Shown: positions 16,509 through 25,266 of the stretch, one piece after another
Layout of the letters: each line of letters begins with the position of its first letter
Numbering within the stretch: position 1 is the stretch's first letter
Assembly (NCBI RefSeq): GCF_018986435.1
Contig: NZ_JAHMIN010000026.1
Span: forward strand, 1 to 64,000
Direction of reading: 5' to 3'
DNA length: 64,000 nucleotides
From: Hahella sp. HN01
GTDB lineage: Bacteria > Pseudomonadota > Gammaproteobacteria > Pseudomonadales > Oleiphilaceae
Translations under genes and position numbers: made by a program
The notes under the pieces: generated by a model
The model's input: the letters and a program-made list of their open reading frames with translations, nothing else
Told to the model about the DNA's origin: nothing
Databases searched by the model: none

Positions 16509-17921
16509 CTACCTCACTGCCTCCCGGCAGATTTCCCCCAGCCTGCGCACCGCCGCCTGCATCATTTCATCAAACGGCCAGCCCGCGTTCAATCGGATGC
16601 AGTGACGATAGCGTTCTGTAATGGAAAAAACCGTCCCAGGAGAAATACTCAGACCTTCCTGCGCCGCCCGTTGAAACACTCGCCAGCCGTCGCATTGCGG
16701 CGGCAGGGTCACCCATAGCACATACCCGCCTTCCGGTTCCGTGACGGTGGAGCCGGCAGGAAAAGACTGCAATATGGCCCGGCTCATGGCGTCCACCTGT
16801 TGCGCCAGACTCAGGCGCAACTTGCGCAAGTGGCTGCGATATTCTCCGCAGTGCATGAAGTCCGCCAAGGCCGCCTGCAAAGGCAGGTTGATACTGATCG
16901 TGAGCGCCCGGCGATGCTGCAACGCAGCCTGTCGCCATTTACCCGGTGCGCACCAACCCAGGCGATATGCCGGCGTCAGCGTTTTCGATACGGAGCCGCA
17001 CCAAAACACCCAGCCCTCGTCATCCCAGGATTTAATGGGCAGCGGTCGCTGGCGGCCATAGCCGCACTCTCCGAAAATATCATCTTCAATCACCGGGCAT
17101 TGGTACGCCGCCGCCCAGGCGGCGATGTCCTTTTTCTCCTGCGCTGACAGCGTAAACCCAAGCGGGTTATGGTTATTGGCGCTCAACAGACAGGCCTTCA
17201 CCTCCGGCCGCGCCATCGCTGCACGCAAACGCTCCGGGTATATGCCCCGGTAATGCAACGGAATCTCCAGCACCTTGCGTCCGAGGCTTTCTATCACCTG
17301 CAACAGTCCACTGAAACAGGGGGTCAACACCGCCACCGTTTCTCCCGGTTGCGTACACAACTGTAACCCCAAACTCACCGCATCCATGCCGCCATTGCAG
17401 ATCATCAGATCATCCGGCGAGAACGCCATGCCGTCTTCCTTGAAATGCCGCGCCAATGCCTCCCGCAGCCCCACGTCACCTTGCGCGGGACCGTAATGAA
17501 ACAAACGCTCGCCCAGGCGCCGGGAAGCGCGGATCAGGCTGCGCTGCAGCAAGTCGGAAGGAACTAGCGAAGGCGCTAACAGGGAAACCCCGAAAGGCGC
17601 AAAACCCCGACGGCTGGACACAGCCTGCACTTCTTCGATCGCCCCAATGTTGGCGACCCGCGCAGAGCGCCCGGTGAATACCGGCAACTCGGGTCCCGCA
17701 GGAGGCTTTTCTTTATGCCTGACGTAAAAACCAGATTGCGGCCGCGCCTGGACAAAGCCCTCCGCCTCCAACTGGCGGTAGCACTGCAGCGCCGTTGTCA
17801 GGCTGACCTCACGCTGACGGCTGAAGCGCCGCACCGAGGGCAGGCGCTCCCCGGGTTGCAGGCGACCGCTATGGATATCTTGCATCAGGCTTTCCGCCAG
17901 GGTTTGATATAACGCAGGCAA
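16509..17921 (-). CDS. MocR/PdxR-type GntR regulator with aminotransferase domain
   Basis: A 470-residue chimera. Residues about 1-70 are a GntR winged helix (LQPGERLPSVRRFSRQ, CYRQLEAEGFVQARPQSGFYV). The remainder is a fold-type I aminotransferase domain with SANNHNPLGFTLS, the PLP lysine in CGSVSKTLTPAYRLGW and a terminal RLNAGWPF. MocR proteins sense PLP or its adducts and usually regulate a neighbouring PLP- or amino-acid-related gene. Here the divergent neighbour is a PLP decarboxylase. The start is TTG 17921, since the GntR N-terminus (ALYQTLAESLMQDI) is complete from there. Confidence 0.9.
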   Translation of the reverse strand: MPALYQTLAESLMQDIHSGRLQPGERLPSVRRFSRQREVSLTTALQCYRQLEAEGFVQARPQSGFYVRHKEKPPAGPELPVFTGRSARVANIGAIEEVQAVSSRRGFAPFGVSLLAPSLVPSDLLQRSLIRASRRLGERLFHYGPAQGDVGLREALARHFKEDGMAFSPDDLMICNGGMDAVSLGLQLCTQPGETVAVLTPCFSGLLQVIESLGRKVLEIPLHYRGIYPERLRAAMARPEVKACLLSANNHNPLGFTLSAQEKKDIAAWAAAYQCPVIEDDIFGECGYGRQRPLPIKSWDDEGWVFWCGSVSKTLTPAYRLGWCAPGKWRQAALQHRRALTISINLPLQAALADFMHCGEYRSHLRKLRLSLAQQVDAMSRAILQSFPAGSTVTEPEGGYVLWVTLPPQCDGWRVFQRAAQEGLSISPGTVFSITERYRHCIRLNAGWPFDEMMQAAVRRLGEICREAVR

Positions 17922-17940
17922 ATTGTACTCTTTTTATGGA

Positions 17941-17954
17941 AGTGAATTGTCACT
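17941..17954. promoter_or_regulatory. Possible MocR operator (AGTGA-N4-TCACT)
   Basis: A five-base inverted repeat AGTGA ATTG TCACT lies in the 99-base gap between the divergent MocR regulator and PLP decarboxylase genes. A third half-site-like TTTCACT follows at about 17961. MocR operators are often short repeated half-sites at such positions. This is positional inference from a short motif. Confidence 0.3.
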
Positions 17955-18020
17955 GTTATGCTTTCACTCCTGCTCCGATAATGCAATGCATATTTAGCAA
18001 CCTTACTCAGGAGCGCCGCC

Positions 18021-19403
18021 ATGTCGCAGCTACACGACGATTTTCACGACCTGGACAGATTGACCACTGACGTTCGCCAATGGTGTCTGGACTTCATCCG
18101 TTCCGCCGACGATCGTCCTGCGGCTATGACCGCCGACATCACTCCCCCCGCATTAGCGGCGCCGGAGCTTGGTGAGGGCGCGGAGGCAGCCGTCACGCGC
18201 TTCATCAAGGAGGTCAGCCCCCATCTTGCCGCCGCCATAGGCCCCAGATACTGGGGCTTCGTTACCGGTGGAGTGACTCCAGCCGCGCTGCTGGGAGACT
18301 GGATCGCAGTAGCGGTGGATCAGAACCTGTCCACCCCGGGAGACTCCATCGCCTCAGCCCTGGAGGTACAGACCATTGAGTGGCTGCTCAGCCTTTGCGA
18401 TCTACCGGACAGTTTTTCCGGTTGCCTGACCACCGGCGCCACCGCTTCCAATCTATTGGGGATTCTCTGCGGTCGTCAGTTCGCAGGCCAAAGACAAGGC
18501 GTGGATATCGCCGCTGACGGGTTATCCGGCGTTGCGGTGGAAGTGTTCTCCGCCACGCCTCACGCCAGCGCTCTAAAAGGCATGGCGATCACCGGACTGG
18601 GGCGCAAGCGCCTGGTTCAGGTAGCGCGGCTCGCCGACAGTGAAGCTATGGATGTGGACGCCTTGCGTACTGCTCTGGAGAACAGCGACTGTGCGGGGAA
18701 AGTCGTACTCGCCAGCGCCGGTACGGTGACAGGTACGGATTTTGACGACCTTGAAGCCATCGCCGACCTGTGTGAGCAACATGGGGCCTGGCTGCATGTG
18801 GACTGCGCTTTCGGCTTGTTCTCCCGCTTGCTGGAAGATCGACGCGGTTGGACCAGGGGGCTGGAGCGCGCCGACTCCATCACCTCCGATGCGCACAAAT
18901 GGCTGAATACGCCTTATGATTGCGGCATCTTCTTCTGTCGTCATATGTCAGTGTTACAGACCTGCCTGGAAGTGCCCGCGCCTTATCTGGCGGTAAACAG
19001 CGTCACGCCGTCGTTCATGAATCTGGGAATCGAGAACTCGCGCCGTTTTCGCGCTCTGCCCTTGTGGATCAGCCTGTTAGCTTACGGCAAGGCAGGCATC
19101 CGTCAGATAGTTAAAGACAATTGTTCGCAGGCTGAACGCCTGGCTCAATGGCTGGAACAGTCACCTGACTACGAATTGCTCAAGCCGGCCAAACTCAATG
19201 TGGTGGTGTTTCGTCCTCAAGGAATAGATGACGCAGAAGTCGCCCCTTTCCTGCAGCGACTCAACGCCACCGGGGAAGTCTTTATGACGCCGGGCCAATG
19301 GCGGGGACGCAGCGCCATTCGGGCGGCATTCAGCAACTGGCGCACCACGCGGGACGATGTTGATCATGTCTGCGCCTTGCTGGAGAGAAACGCCCAGCGA
19401 TAA
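18021..19403 (+). CDS. PLP-dependent group II decarboxylase/aminotransferase-like enzyme
   Basis: A 460-residue fold-type I PLP enzyme of the aromatic/glutamate decarboxylase group. Key segments are TTGATASNLLGI, VLASAGTVTGTDFDDL, the PLP aspartate region HVDCAFGLFSR and the Schiff-base lysine in TSDAHKWLNTPYDCG. It would decarboxylate an amino acid or, as in some relatives, act on an unusual amine substrate. A GGAGCGCCGCC sequence precedes ATG 18021. The divergent MocR gene is its likely regulator. Confidence 0.85.
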   Translation: MSQLHDDFHDLDRLTTDVRQWCLDFIRSADDRPAAMTADITPPALAAPELGEGAEAAVTRFIKEVSPHLAAAIGPRYWGFVTGGVTPAALLGDWIAVAVDQNLSTPGDSIASALEVQTIEWLLSLCDLPDSFSGCLTTGATASNLLGILCGRQFAGQRQGVDIAADGLSGVAVEVFSATPHASALKGMAITGLGRKRLVQVARLADSEAMDVDALRTALENSDCAGKVVLASAGTVTGTDFDDLEAIADLCEQHGAWLHVDCAFGLFSRLLEDRRGWTRGLERADSITSDAHKWLNTPYDCGIFFCRHMSVLQTCLEVPAPYLAVNSVTPSFMNLGIENSRRFRALPLWISLLAYGKAGIRQIVKDNCSQAERLAQWLEQSPDYELLKPAKLNVVVFRPQGIDDAEVAPFLQRLNATGEVFMTPGQWRGRSAIRAAFSNWRTTRDDVDHVCALLERNAQR

Positions 19404-19430
19404 TCAGCGTCCGGAGCGCCAACAGGCCCA

Positions 19431-19574
19431 AGGGAACCTCTGAAAAACTACCTGCGTTGCCATTGCTGCGTCAAAAGTCGTCTCAAAATGCTCATTTATT
19501 CACGATAAACTGCGCTTTTTCAGCGACTTTTTCCTTGCACTGGCGGCCTCGCCAACGTTTTTCAGAGGTTCCCT
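19431..19574. mobile_element. MITE-like 144-bp element with 18-bp terminal inverted repeats
   Basis: The left end AGGGAACCTCTGAAAAAC (19431-19448) is the exact reverse complement of the right end at 19557-19574. Inside, the two arms remain loosely complementary (AAAAGTCG...CTCAAAATGC against a region that reads AAAAAGTCGCTGAAAAAGC on the other strand), so the whole element can fold back. It has no coding capacity. It sits exactly between two convergent genes, and its right end supplies two bases of the stop codon of the downstream gene. No clear target duplication is visible. Confidence 0.75.
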
Positions 19575-20322
19575 AGGCCTGATATCGGGTCATGCGTTTG
19601 ATGAAGGGCGCCAGGGAGAAGCCCAGCTGCGGCGACAGCTTTTTCGCAGCGGCGGTCAGCTGTTTTTCGGTGAACTCCACAGCGGGCTTGCCCGCCAGGA
19701 TAATCCAGTTGCCTTCCTGGGTGGCGCATAGATAGACACTGCGAAAGCGCCGCCCCAACTCCGCCAGCATGACTTTTTCCAGGCGATGATCCACCCAGCA
19801 GTTCATCACCAGCCAGCCATCGTCGCTCAACAGGCGGTCGCTCTGCTCAAGAAAGTCCGGTTGCAGCAGGCGGCCGTCCAATCCCTCTCCGGTAAATACG
19901 TCGCACAGAAGCAGGTCTGCGGAATGCGCCGGGGCCGTCTCCAAATAGGACGCAAAGTCAGCAATGGTAACCTGAACCCGTTCGTCCCGCGGCAACTGGA
20001 AAAAGCGCTGCGCCACCCGCATCACTTCCGCCCGCAGCTCCACCGCCTGCAACTGCAGGTCAGGAAGCCGATGATACAGACAGTTGATCAGGCTGCCGCC
20101 GCCCAAGCCCAACATGACCGCCCGCCTCGGCTCATGCAGCAATAGACACAACAGCATGGCGCGGGTATAGCCGTGCGCCAGCAAAGAGGGGTTGTCTTTC
20201 AGCAGACAGCTTTGTTCATCGTTCGAGCCGAATCCCAGATAGCGTTTCTGGCCGTCGTCAAACACCTGAATGCACCCGAATTCGTCATAGGTGCGAAATA
20301 TTTCTCTACCGGGAATCGCCAT
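19573..20322 (-). CDS. Spermidine synthase-like methyltransferase-fold protein
   Basis: A 249-residue protein of the polyamine synthase/Rossmann methyltransferase superfamily: AVMLGLGGGSLIN is the nucleotide-binding loop, LQAVELRAEVMRVAQRFF places the acidic residue after strand 2, and LLLCDVFTGEGL matches the catalytic-aspartate region. It lacks a full SpeE N-terminal beta domain. True SpeE enzymes are about 280 residues, so a role in polyamine synthesis is uncertain. The stop codon TAG overlaps the MITE end by two bases. Confidence 0.75.
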   Translation of the reverse strand: MAIPGREIFRTYDEFGCIQVFDDGQKRYLGFGSNDEQSCLLKDNPSLLAHGYTRAMLLCLLLHEPRRAVMLGLGGGSLINCLYHRLPDLQLQAVELRAEVMRVAQRFFQLPRDERVQVTIADFASYLETAPAHSADLLLCDVFTGEGLDGRLLQPDFLEQSDRLLSDDGWLVMNCWVDHRLEKVMLAELGRRFRSVYLCATQEGNWIILAGKPAVEFTEKQLTAAAKKLSPQLGFSLAPFIKRMTRYQA

Positions 20323-20751
20323 AAAAAGTACGCCAGGGCGTCATCTTCGTCTTAAAAAATCGCGCAAAGTGTAAATTGCGCCGGGGACAAAAAACAGTAG
20401 TCGGCGCCCCGGACACTATCGCCTTAATGGGAACTTAAATTAAGCGTTATGGCCATATACCCTCTTTCGCCCCGTTTTGATACGCCCAGCATGGTCGGCG
20501 CCCCACATCAATACGTAGATATACAAAAAGTACATATAGGTATACGGCATTTCGATTGACCAAGTTAGCGCCTCTCTCCACACTCGTTGTCCAATGACTG
20601 GCATGATGCGTAATTAACAATAACTTAAAACTGATGCTGTACCATCACAGAGGCCTCGTGCGCTCTGAAAACGGGTCAGCCTCGTAACCAGTCCGCTATG
20701 GAAAAAACAATAAAACCATTGAGGACATCAACATTAAGACGAGAGGATTTT
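20323..20751. other. Intergenic leader region upstream of oppA
   Basis: About 430 bases between the divergent spermidine-synthase-like gene and oppA. It is A/T-richer than its surroundings, with short palindromic runs around 20512-20555 (TACGTA, GTATAC). I found no open frame with a plausible start, no tRNA-like fold and no confident promoter. A weak TTGTCC/TAATTA pair at about 20588-20617 could be a sigma-70 promoter for opp. Confidence 0.4.
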
Positions 20752-22344
20752 ATGAGTTTTAAATCTCGCACAGGGAAAATATTTTCCGCCTTAACGCTGA
20801 CACTTTCTCTGCTGGGAGCGCCCATCGCCCAAGCTGACACAACACTAAGAATCGGCAACCAGGGTGAGCCGGCGTCACTGGACCCTCATTTCCTCAGCGG
20901 TGACTGGGAGAACCGCATCGCTGGGGATCTTTTTATGGGCCTGACGACCGAAGACCCTGAAGGCAACGCCATCCCCGGCGCCGCAGAGAGCTGGACCGTT
21001 AGCGACGACGGACTGGTTTACACATTTAAAATCCGCGACCACAAATGGAGCGATGGCCAACCTGTTACCGCACAGGATTTTGAATACGCCATGCGCCGGA
21101 TCCTGTTGCCGGAAACGGCGGCGGAATACGCTTCACTGCTGTATATCATCAAAAACGGCGAAGAGCTGAACACCGGCAAAGCCAAGCCTGAAGACCTGGG
21201 CGTACACGCGCTGGACGACAAAACCCTGGAAATCACGCTGAAAGGACCTGCGCCTTTCCTGATCAGCATGCTGACCCACTACACCGCTTTCCCTGTGCCC
21301 AAGCATATCGTTGAAAAATACGGTAAGGACTGGACCAAGAAAGAACATATCGCCACCAACGGCCCCTACAAGCTGGTGGAATGGCTGCCTAACACCCACG
21401 TCAAAGTGACCAAGAACGAACTGTTCTGGGACGCGGCGAACGTGAAAATCGACAACGTCATTTTCTATCCACAGGAAGACGCTGCGGCGCTGATCAAGCG
21501 TATGCGCGCCGGCGAGATCGACTGCATCTACAAATTTCCTTCCGGCCAGATCGATTGGCTGCGTCAAAACATGCCAGAGGAAACCAAGATCGCGCCTTAC
21601 CTCGGCACTTACTACTATCCGATCAACACCAAGCGCGCGCCGTTCACTGACAAGCGCATTCGTCAGGCCCTGTCCATGGCTATCGACCGTGAAATCATCA
21701 TGGACAAAGTGCTGAAAACCGGCGAGCTGCCTGCCTACAGCATGGTTCCCCCTGGCACCAGCAACTACAAAGAGCCTTCTTACGTCACCTGGAAAAGCAT
21801 GCCGATGGCGGACCGCATCACTAAAGCCAAAGAGCTGATGAAAGAAGCGGGTTACGGCGACGACAAACATTTGAAAGTGCAATTGCGCTACAACACTGAC
21901 GACAACCACAAGCGTATCGCTATCGCTGTTGCGCAAATGTGGAAGAAGATCGGCGTTGAAACTGAACTGTTCAACAGCGAAGTTAAAGTTCACTACGCTG
22001 AACTGAAGCAAGGCAACTTCGAAGTCGCTCGCGCTGGCTGGGTGGCTGACTACAACGATCCGCAAAACTTCCTGTTCCTGCTGGAGAGCACCTCCAAATC
22101 GTTGAACTACGGTAACTACGACAATCCTGAGTACGATAAGCTGATGGAAGACGCTTACCTTGAGTCTGACCTGAAGAAACGCGCGCAGATCATGGGCAAA
22201 GCAGAAGCGATCGCCATGGAAGACGCTCCTATCATTCCTATCTACTACTACGTGTCCAAGAATCTGGTCTCCACCAAAATCAAAGGCTGGAAAGACGCTA
22301 TCAACGATACGCACCGCACTCGCTGGTTAAGTATCGAGAATTAA
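20752..22344 (+). CDS. oppA: Oligopeptide ABC transporter substrate-binding protein
   Basis: About 530 residues in SBP family 5. The signal peptide (SFKSRTGKIFSALTLTLSLL) ends at AQA. The mature part begins LRIGNQGEPASLDPH and contains GAAESWTVSDDGLVYTFKI and IRQALSMAIDREIIM, all conserved in OppA/DppA. It binds peptides in the periplasm and delivers them to OppBCDF. ATG 20752 is chosen because GAGAGG lies 6-11 bases upstream and the signal peptide then starts normally. It is the first gene of the oppABCDF operon. A strong hairpin separates it from oppB. Confidence 0.92.
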   Translation: MSFKSRTGKIFSALTLTLSLLGAPIAQADTTLRIGNQGEPASLDPHFLSGDWENRIAGDLFMGLTTEDPEGNAIPGAAESWTVSDDGLVYTFKIRDHKWSDGQPVTAQDFEYAMRRILLPETAAEYASLLYIIKNGEELNTGKAKPEDLGVHALDDKTLEITLKGPAPFLISMLTHYTAFPVPKHIVEKYGKDWTKKEHIATNGPYKLVEWLPNTHVKVTKNELFWDAANVKIDNVIFYPQEDAAALIKRMRAGEIDCIYKFPSGQIDWLRQNMPEETKIAPYLGTYYYPINTKRAPFTDKRIRQALSMAIDREIIMDKVLKTGELPAYSMVPPGTSNYKEPSYVTWKSMPMADRITKAKELMKEAGYGDDKHLKVQLRYNTDDNHKRIAIAVAQMWKKIGVETELFNSEVKVHYAELKQGNFEVARAGWVADYNDPQNFLFLLESTSKSLNYGNYDNPEYDKLMEDAYLESDLKKRAQIMGKAEAIAMEDAPIIPIYYYVSKNLVSTKIKGWKDAINDTHRTRWLSIEN

Positions 22345-22359
22345 TCGCTAAACCTTTTC

Positions 22360-22388
22360 GCGGAGGCGCCCTTATGGGCGGCCTCCGC
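22360..22388 (+). repeat. Strong hairpin between oppA and oppB
   Basis: GCGGAGGCGCCC, a TTAT loop, and GGGCGGCCTCCGC form a long GC stem just after the oppA stop. No U-run follows. In SBP-first operons such hairpins partly terminate or protect the 3' end of the binding-protein mRNA, giving it higher expression than the membrane genes. That role is inferred. Confidence 0.6.
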
Positions 22389-22411
22389 TCAGCCTATTCT
22401 GCGTAACCGTT

Positions 22412-23338
22412 ATGTTGAACTATTTCATTCGGCGGGTGTTGGCGTCTATTCCAACCCTGCTCATCGTTATTACTATCGCTTTTTTCATGATGCGGATCGC
22501 ACCCGGCGGTCCCTGGGATAAAGAACGTTCGCTGCCTCCGGAAATCGAAGCGAACATTATGAAAGCCTACGACATGGACAAACCCTTGGTGGAGCAATAC
22601 TTCATCTACCTCGGCAAGATCCTGGTGGGCGATTTCGGGCCGTCATACAAATTCCGCGACTTCAGCGTCACCGACCTGCTCATGGGAGGTTTCCCGGCAA
22701 GCTTACAGATAGGCGGTATGGCGATTTTCCTCGCGGTCATATTCGGCACTTTATTTGGAGCGATGGCCGCCTTGCGCAAAAACAGCGCAGCCGATTACTC
22801 CGTGATGACCATGGCCATGACCGGCATCGCCATCCCCAACTTCGTCATGGCGCCGGTGCTCACTCTGATTTTCGGCGTATATCTATCCTGGCTGCCGGTG
22901 GCGGGCTGGGGCGACGGCTCATTCCAATACAAAATTCTGCCAGTGCTCGCCCTGGCGTTGCCGCAGATCGCTTATATTGCGCGACTGACCCGCGGCAGCA
23001 TGATTGAAGTCCTGCATTCCAACTATATTCGCACCGCCCGCGCCAAAGGTCTGCGCGAGCGTCTGGTGCTGCTGCGTCATGCTCTGAAAGGCGCCATGTT
23101 GCCCGTCGTTTCTTACCTTGGTCCCGCCACCGCCGCCGTTATCACCGGCTCAGTCGTTATCGAAACGATTTTCGATATTCCCGGCATCGGTCGTTACTTC
23201 ATCCAAGGCGCCCTTAACCGGGACTACCCCCTGGTAATGGGAACCGTCATTTTCTACGGCGTGCTCATTATCGTTCTGAACCTCATTGTCGACATGCTGT
23301 ACGGCCTGCTCGACCCTAAAGTCCGTCTTCACGACTGA
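22412..23338 (+). CDS. oppB: Oligopeptide ABC transporter permease
   Basis: A 308-residue inner-membrane permease with six predicted helices. The N-terminus MLNYFIRRVLASIPTLLIV and the RIAPGGPWDKER segment are typical of OppB, and the coupling loop reads IRTARAKGLRERLVLLRHAL (EAA-type motif). It ends with VDMLYGLLDPKVR. It pairs with OppC to form the peptide channel and follows oppA after a 67-base gap carrying the hairpin. Confidence 0.93.
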   Translation: MLNYFIRRVLASIPTLLIVITIAFFMMRIAPGGPWDKERSLPPEIEANIMKAYDMDKPLVEQYFIYLGKILVGDFGPSYKFRDFSVTDLLMGGFPASLQIGGMAIFLAVIFGTLFGAMAALRKNSAADYSVMTMAMTGIAIPNFVMAPVLTLIFGVYLSWLPVAGWGDGSFQYKILPVLALALPQIAYIARLTRGSMIEVLHSNYIRTARAKGLRERLVLLRHALKGAMLPVVSYLGPATAAVITGSVVIETIFDIPGIGRYFIQGALNRDYPLVMGTVIFYGVLIIVLNLIVDMLYGLLDPKVRLHD

Positions 23339-23350
23339 TGGGAGGCGCAG

Positions 23351-24280
23351 ATGAATCAATCCCAGGATCAAGCAATGTACAGTCAAAAAAGTAAGCTCGC
23401 CGCCATGATGCCCGATGCGGAAAACACCATCGAAGGGCGCAGTTTGTGGCAGGACGCCAGACGCCGTTTGTTCCAGAACAAGGCGGCGGTGGTGTCCATG
23501 GCGATTCTCGCCATCATCGCGCTCATGGCCATTTTCGCGCCTTTCCTGAGCCCGCACCCACTCGATGAAATCTATTGGGACCGCATTCAGGCCGCTCCGG
23601 ATTACGCCAACGCGCACTGGTTCGGCACCGACAGCAGCGGGCGCGACCTGTTTATCCGCGTTCTCTACGGCGCTCGCGTGTCTTTGATGGTAGGCATTCT
23701 CGCCACCGGCGTGAGTCTGATTATCGGCGTCACCTATGGCGCTATTTCCGGCTACTTCGGCGGCAAGGTGGACAACTTTATGATGCGCTTCGTCGACATC
23801 ATGTACTCCCTGCCGTTCATGTTCTTCGTCATCCTGTTGATGGTGGTGTTCGGCCGCAATATATTCCTTATCTTCGTCGCCCTGGGGGCGGTGGAGTGGC
23901 TGACCATGGCGCGTATCGTGCGCGGTCAGACGCTGTCCATCAAGCGCAAGGAATACGTGGAAGCGGCGCATGCAGGCGGCGTCAGCAACCTGAAAATTAT
24001 CTTCCGTCATATCATTCCGAATGTTCTGGGCCCGGTGATCGTTTACGTCACTCTGACAGTGCCCCAGGTCATTCTGACCGAGAGTTTCCTGTCGTTCCTG
24101 GGCTTAGGGGTGCAGGAGCCGCTGACCAGCTGGGGCGTGCTGATTTCCGAAGGCGCCAAGCTGATGGAAATGGCTCCCTGGATGCTGATTTACCCGGCTA
24201 TTTTCCTGGCCACCACCCTGTTTTGCTTCAACTTCATCGGCGACGGGCTGCGTGACGCGCTCGATCCCAAAGACAGATAA
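23351..24280 (+). CDS. oppC: Oligopeptide ABC transporter permease
   Basis: A 309-residue permease of the OppC type: a cytoplasmic N-terminus followed by SLWQDARRRLFQNKAAVVSM, the periplasmic HWFGTDSSGRDLFIRVLYGAR motif, and the EAA-like loop RKEYVEAAHAGGVSNLKIIF. It ends with GDGLRDALDPKDR. It lies 12 bases after oppB with GGGAGG upstream, within the opp operon. Confidence 0.93.
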   Translation: MNQSQDQAMYSQKSKLAAMMPDAENTIEGRSLWQDARRRLFQNKAAVVSMAILAIIALMAIFAPFLSPHPLDEIYWDRIQAAPDYANAHWFGTDSSGRDLFIRVLYGARVSLMVGILATGVSLIIGVTYGAISGYFGGKVDNFMMRFVDIMYSLPFMFFVILLMVVFGRNIFLIFVALGAVEWLTMARIVRGQTLSIKRKEYVEAAHAGGVSNLKIIFRHIIPNVLGPVIVYVTLTVPQVILTESFLSFLGLGVQEPLTSWGVLISEGAKLMEMAPWMLIYPAIFLATTLFCFNFIGDGLRDALDPKDR

Positions 24281-24297
24281 CGGCGGAGATTTTCATC

Positions 24298-25266
24298 ATG
24301 CAACCCTTATTGGAAGTAAGCCACCTGGAAACCAAGTTCAACACCCCGGATGGGAAGGTGAATGCGGTTAACGACGTGAGCTTTCAGTTGTTTCCCGGGG
24401 AAAGTCTGGGCATCGTGGGAGAATCCGGTTCCGGCAAAACCCAGGTGTTCATGTCAATCATGGGACTGCTGGCGGATAATGGTAAGTCCACCGGCAGCGT
24501 GCTTTTCAAGGGAGAGGAAATTCTCGGCCTGTCGAAAGAAAAGCTGAACAAAGTGCGCGGCAGCGATATGTCACTGATTTTTCAGGACCCAATGACATCG
24601 CTGAACCCATTCCTGAAAGTTTCCAAACAATTGACGGAAGTACTGGTGGAGCACACTGGCGTCTCAATGCAGGAAGCGCGCGCCCGTTGTATTGAGATGC
24701 TCAGCAAAGTCGGTATTCCCGAACCCGCCAAGCGCTTCGATATGTATCCCCATGAGTTCTCCGGCGGCATGCGTCAGCGTGTGATGATCGCCATGGCCCT
24801 GCTGTGTCAGCCGGACCTGCTGATCGCCGACGAGCCCACCACAGCTTTGGACGTGACCATTCAGGCGCAGATTCTCAAGCTCATGGCGGAGCTGAAGCGA
24901 GAAATGAATACCGCGATCATCATGATCACGCACGATCTGGGCGTCGTGGCGGGGCTTTGCGATCGCGTGCTGGTGATGTATGGCGGTCGGATTGTGGAGT
25001 CAGGCACCGTACGGGAGATTTTCTACAATCCCAAGCACCCGTACACCATGGGACTGCTGGCCTCCATGCCGCGTCTGGACGGCGCCGGACACAGCTCTCT
25101 GCAGGCGATTCCCGGGCAGCCGCCCAACCTGCAGAACCTGCCTCAGGGATGTTCTTTTCATCCCCGCTGTCCGTACGCCCAAGACCGCTGCAAGCTGGAT
25201 GATCCGCCGTTGCGTAAAGTCGGCGAGAATCGCTTGAGCGCCTGCCTTCTGGAGACTCATTCATGA
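24298..25266 (+). CDS. oppD: Oligopeptide ABC transporter ATPase
   Basis: A 322-residue ABC ATPase with Walker [10 protein letters not shown], signature FSGGMRQRV, Walker [13 protein letters not shown] and switch histidine in ITHDLGVVA. The C-terminal oligopeptide-type domain has four cysteines in [14 protein letters not shown] and SACLLE, the usual iron-sulfur-type ligands of OppD/DppD. It drives peptide import at the inner membrane. Its end overlaps oppF by four bases. Confidence 0.94.
   Translation: MQPLLEVSHLETKFNTPDGKVNAVNDVSFQLFPGESLGIVGESGSGKTQVFMSIMGLLADNGKSTGSVLFKGEEILGLSKEKLNKVRGSDMSLIFQDPMTSLNPFLKVSKQLTEVLVEHTGVSMQEARARCIEMLSKVGIPEPAKRFDMYPHEFSGGMRQRVMIAMALLCQPDLLIADEPTTALDVTIQAQILKLMAELKREMNTAIIMITHDLGVVAGLCDRVLVMYGGRIVESGTVREIFYNPKHPYTMGLLASMPRLDGAGHSSLQAIPGQPPNLQNLPQGCSFHPRCPYAQDRCKLDDPPLRKVGENRLSACLLETHS

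Noticed and set aside
21133-22314. A 393-codon open frame on the minus strand
   Set aside because: It lies fully inside oppA on the opposite strand, has a His/Val/Phe-rich composition typical of antisense shadows of GC-rich genes, and shows no domain or ribosome binding site.
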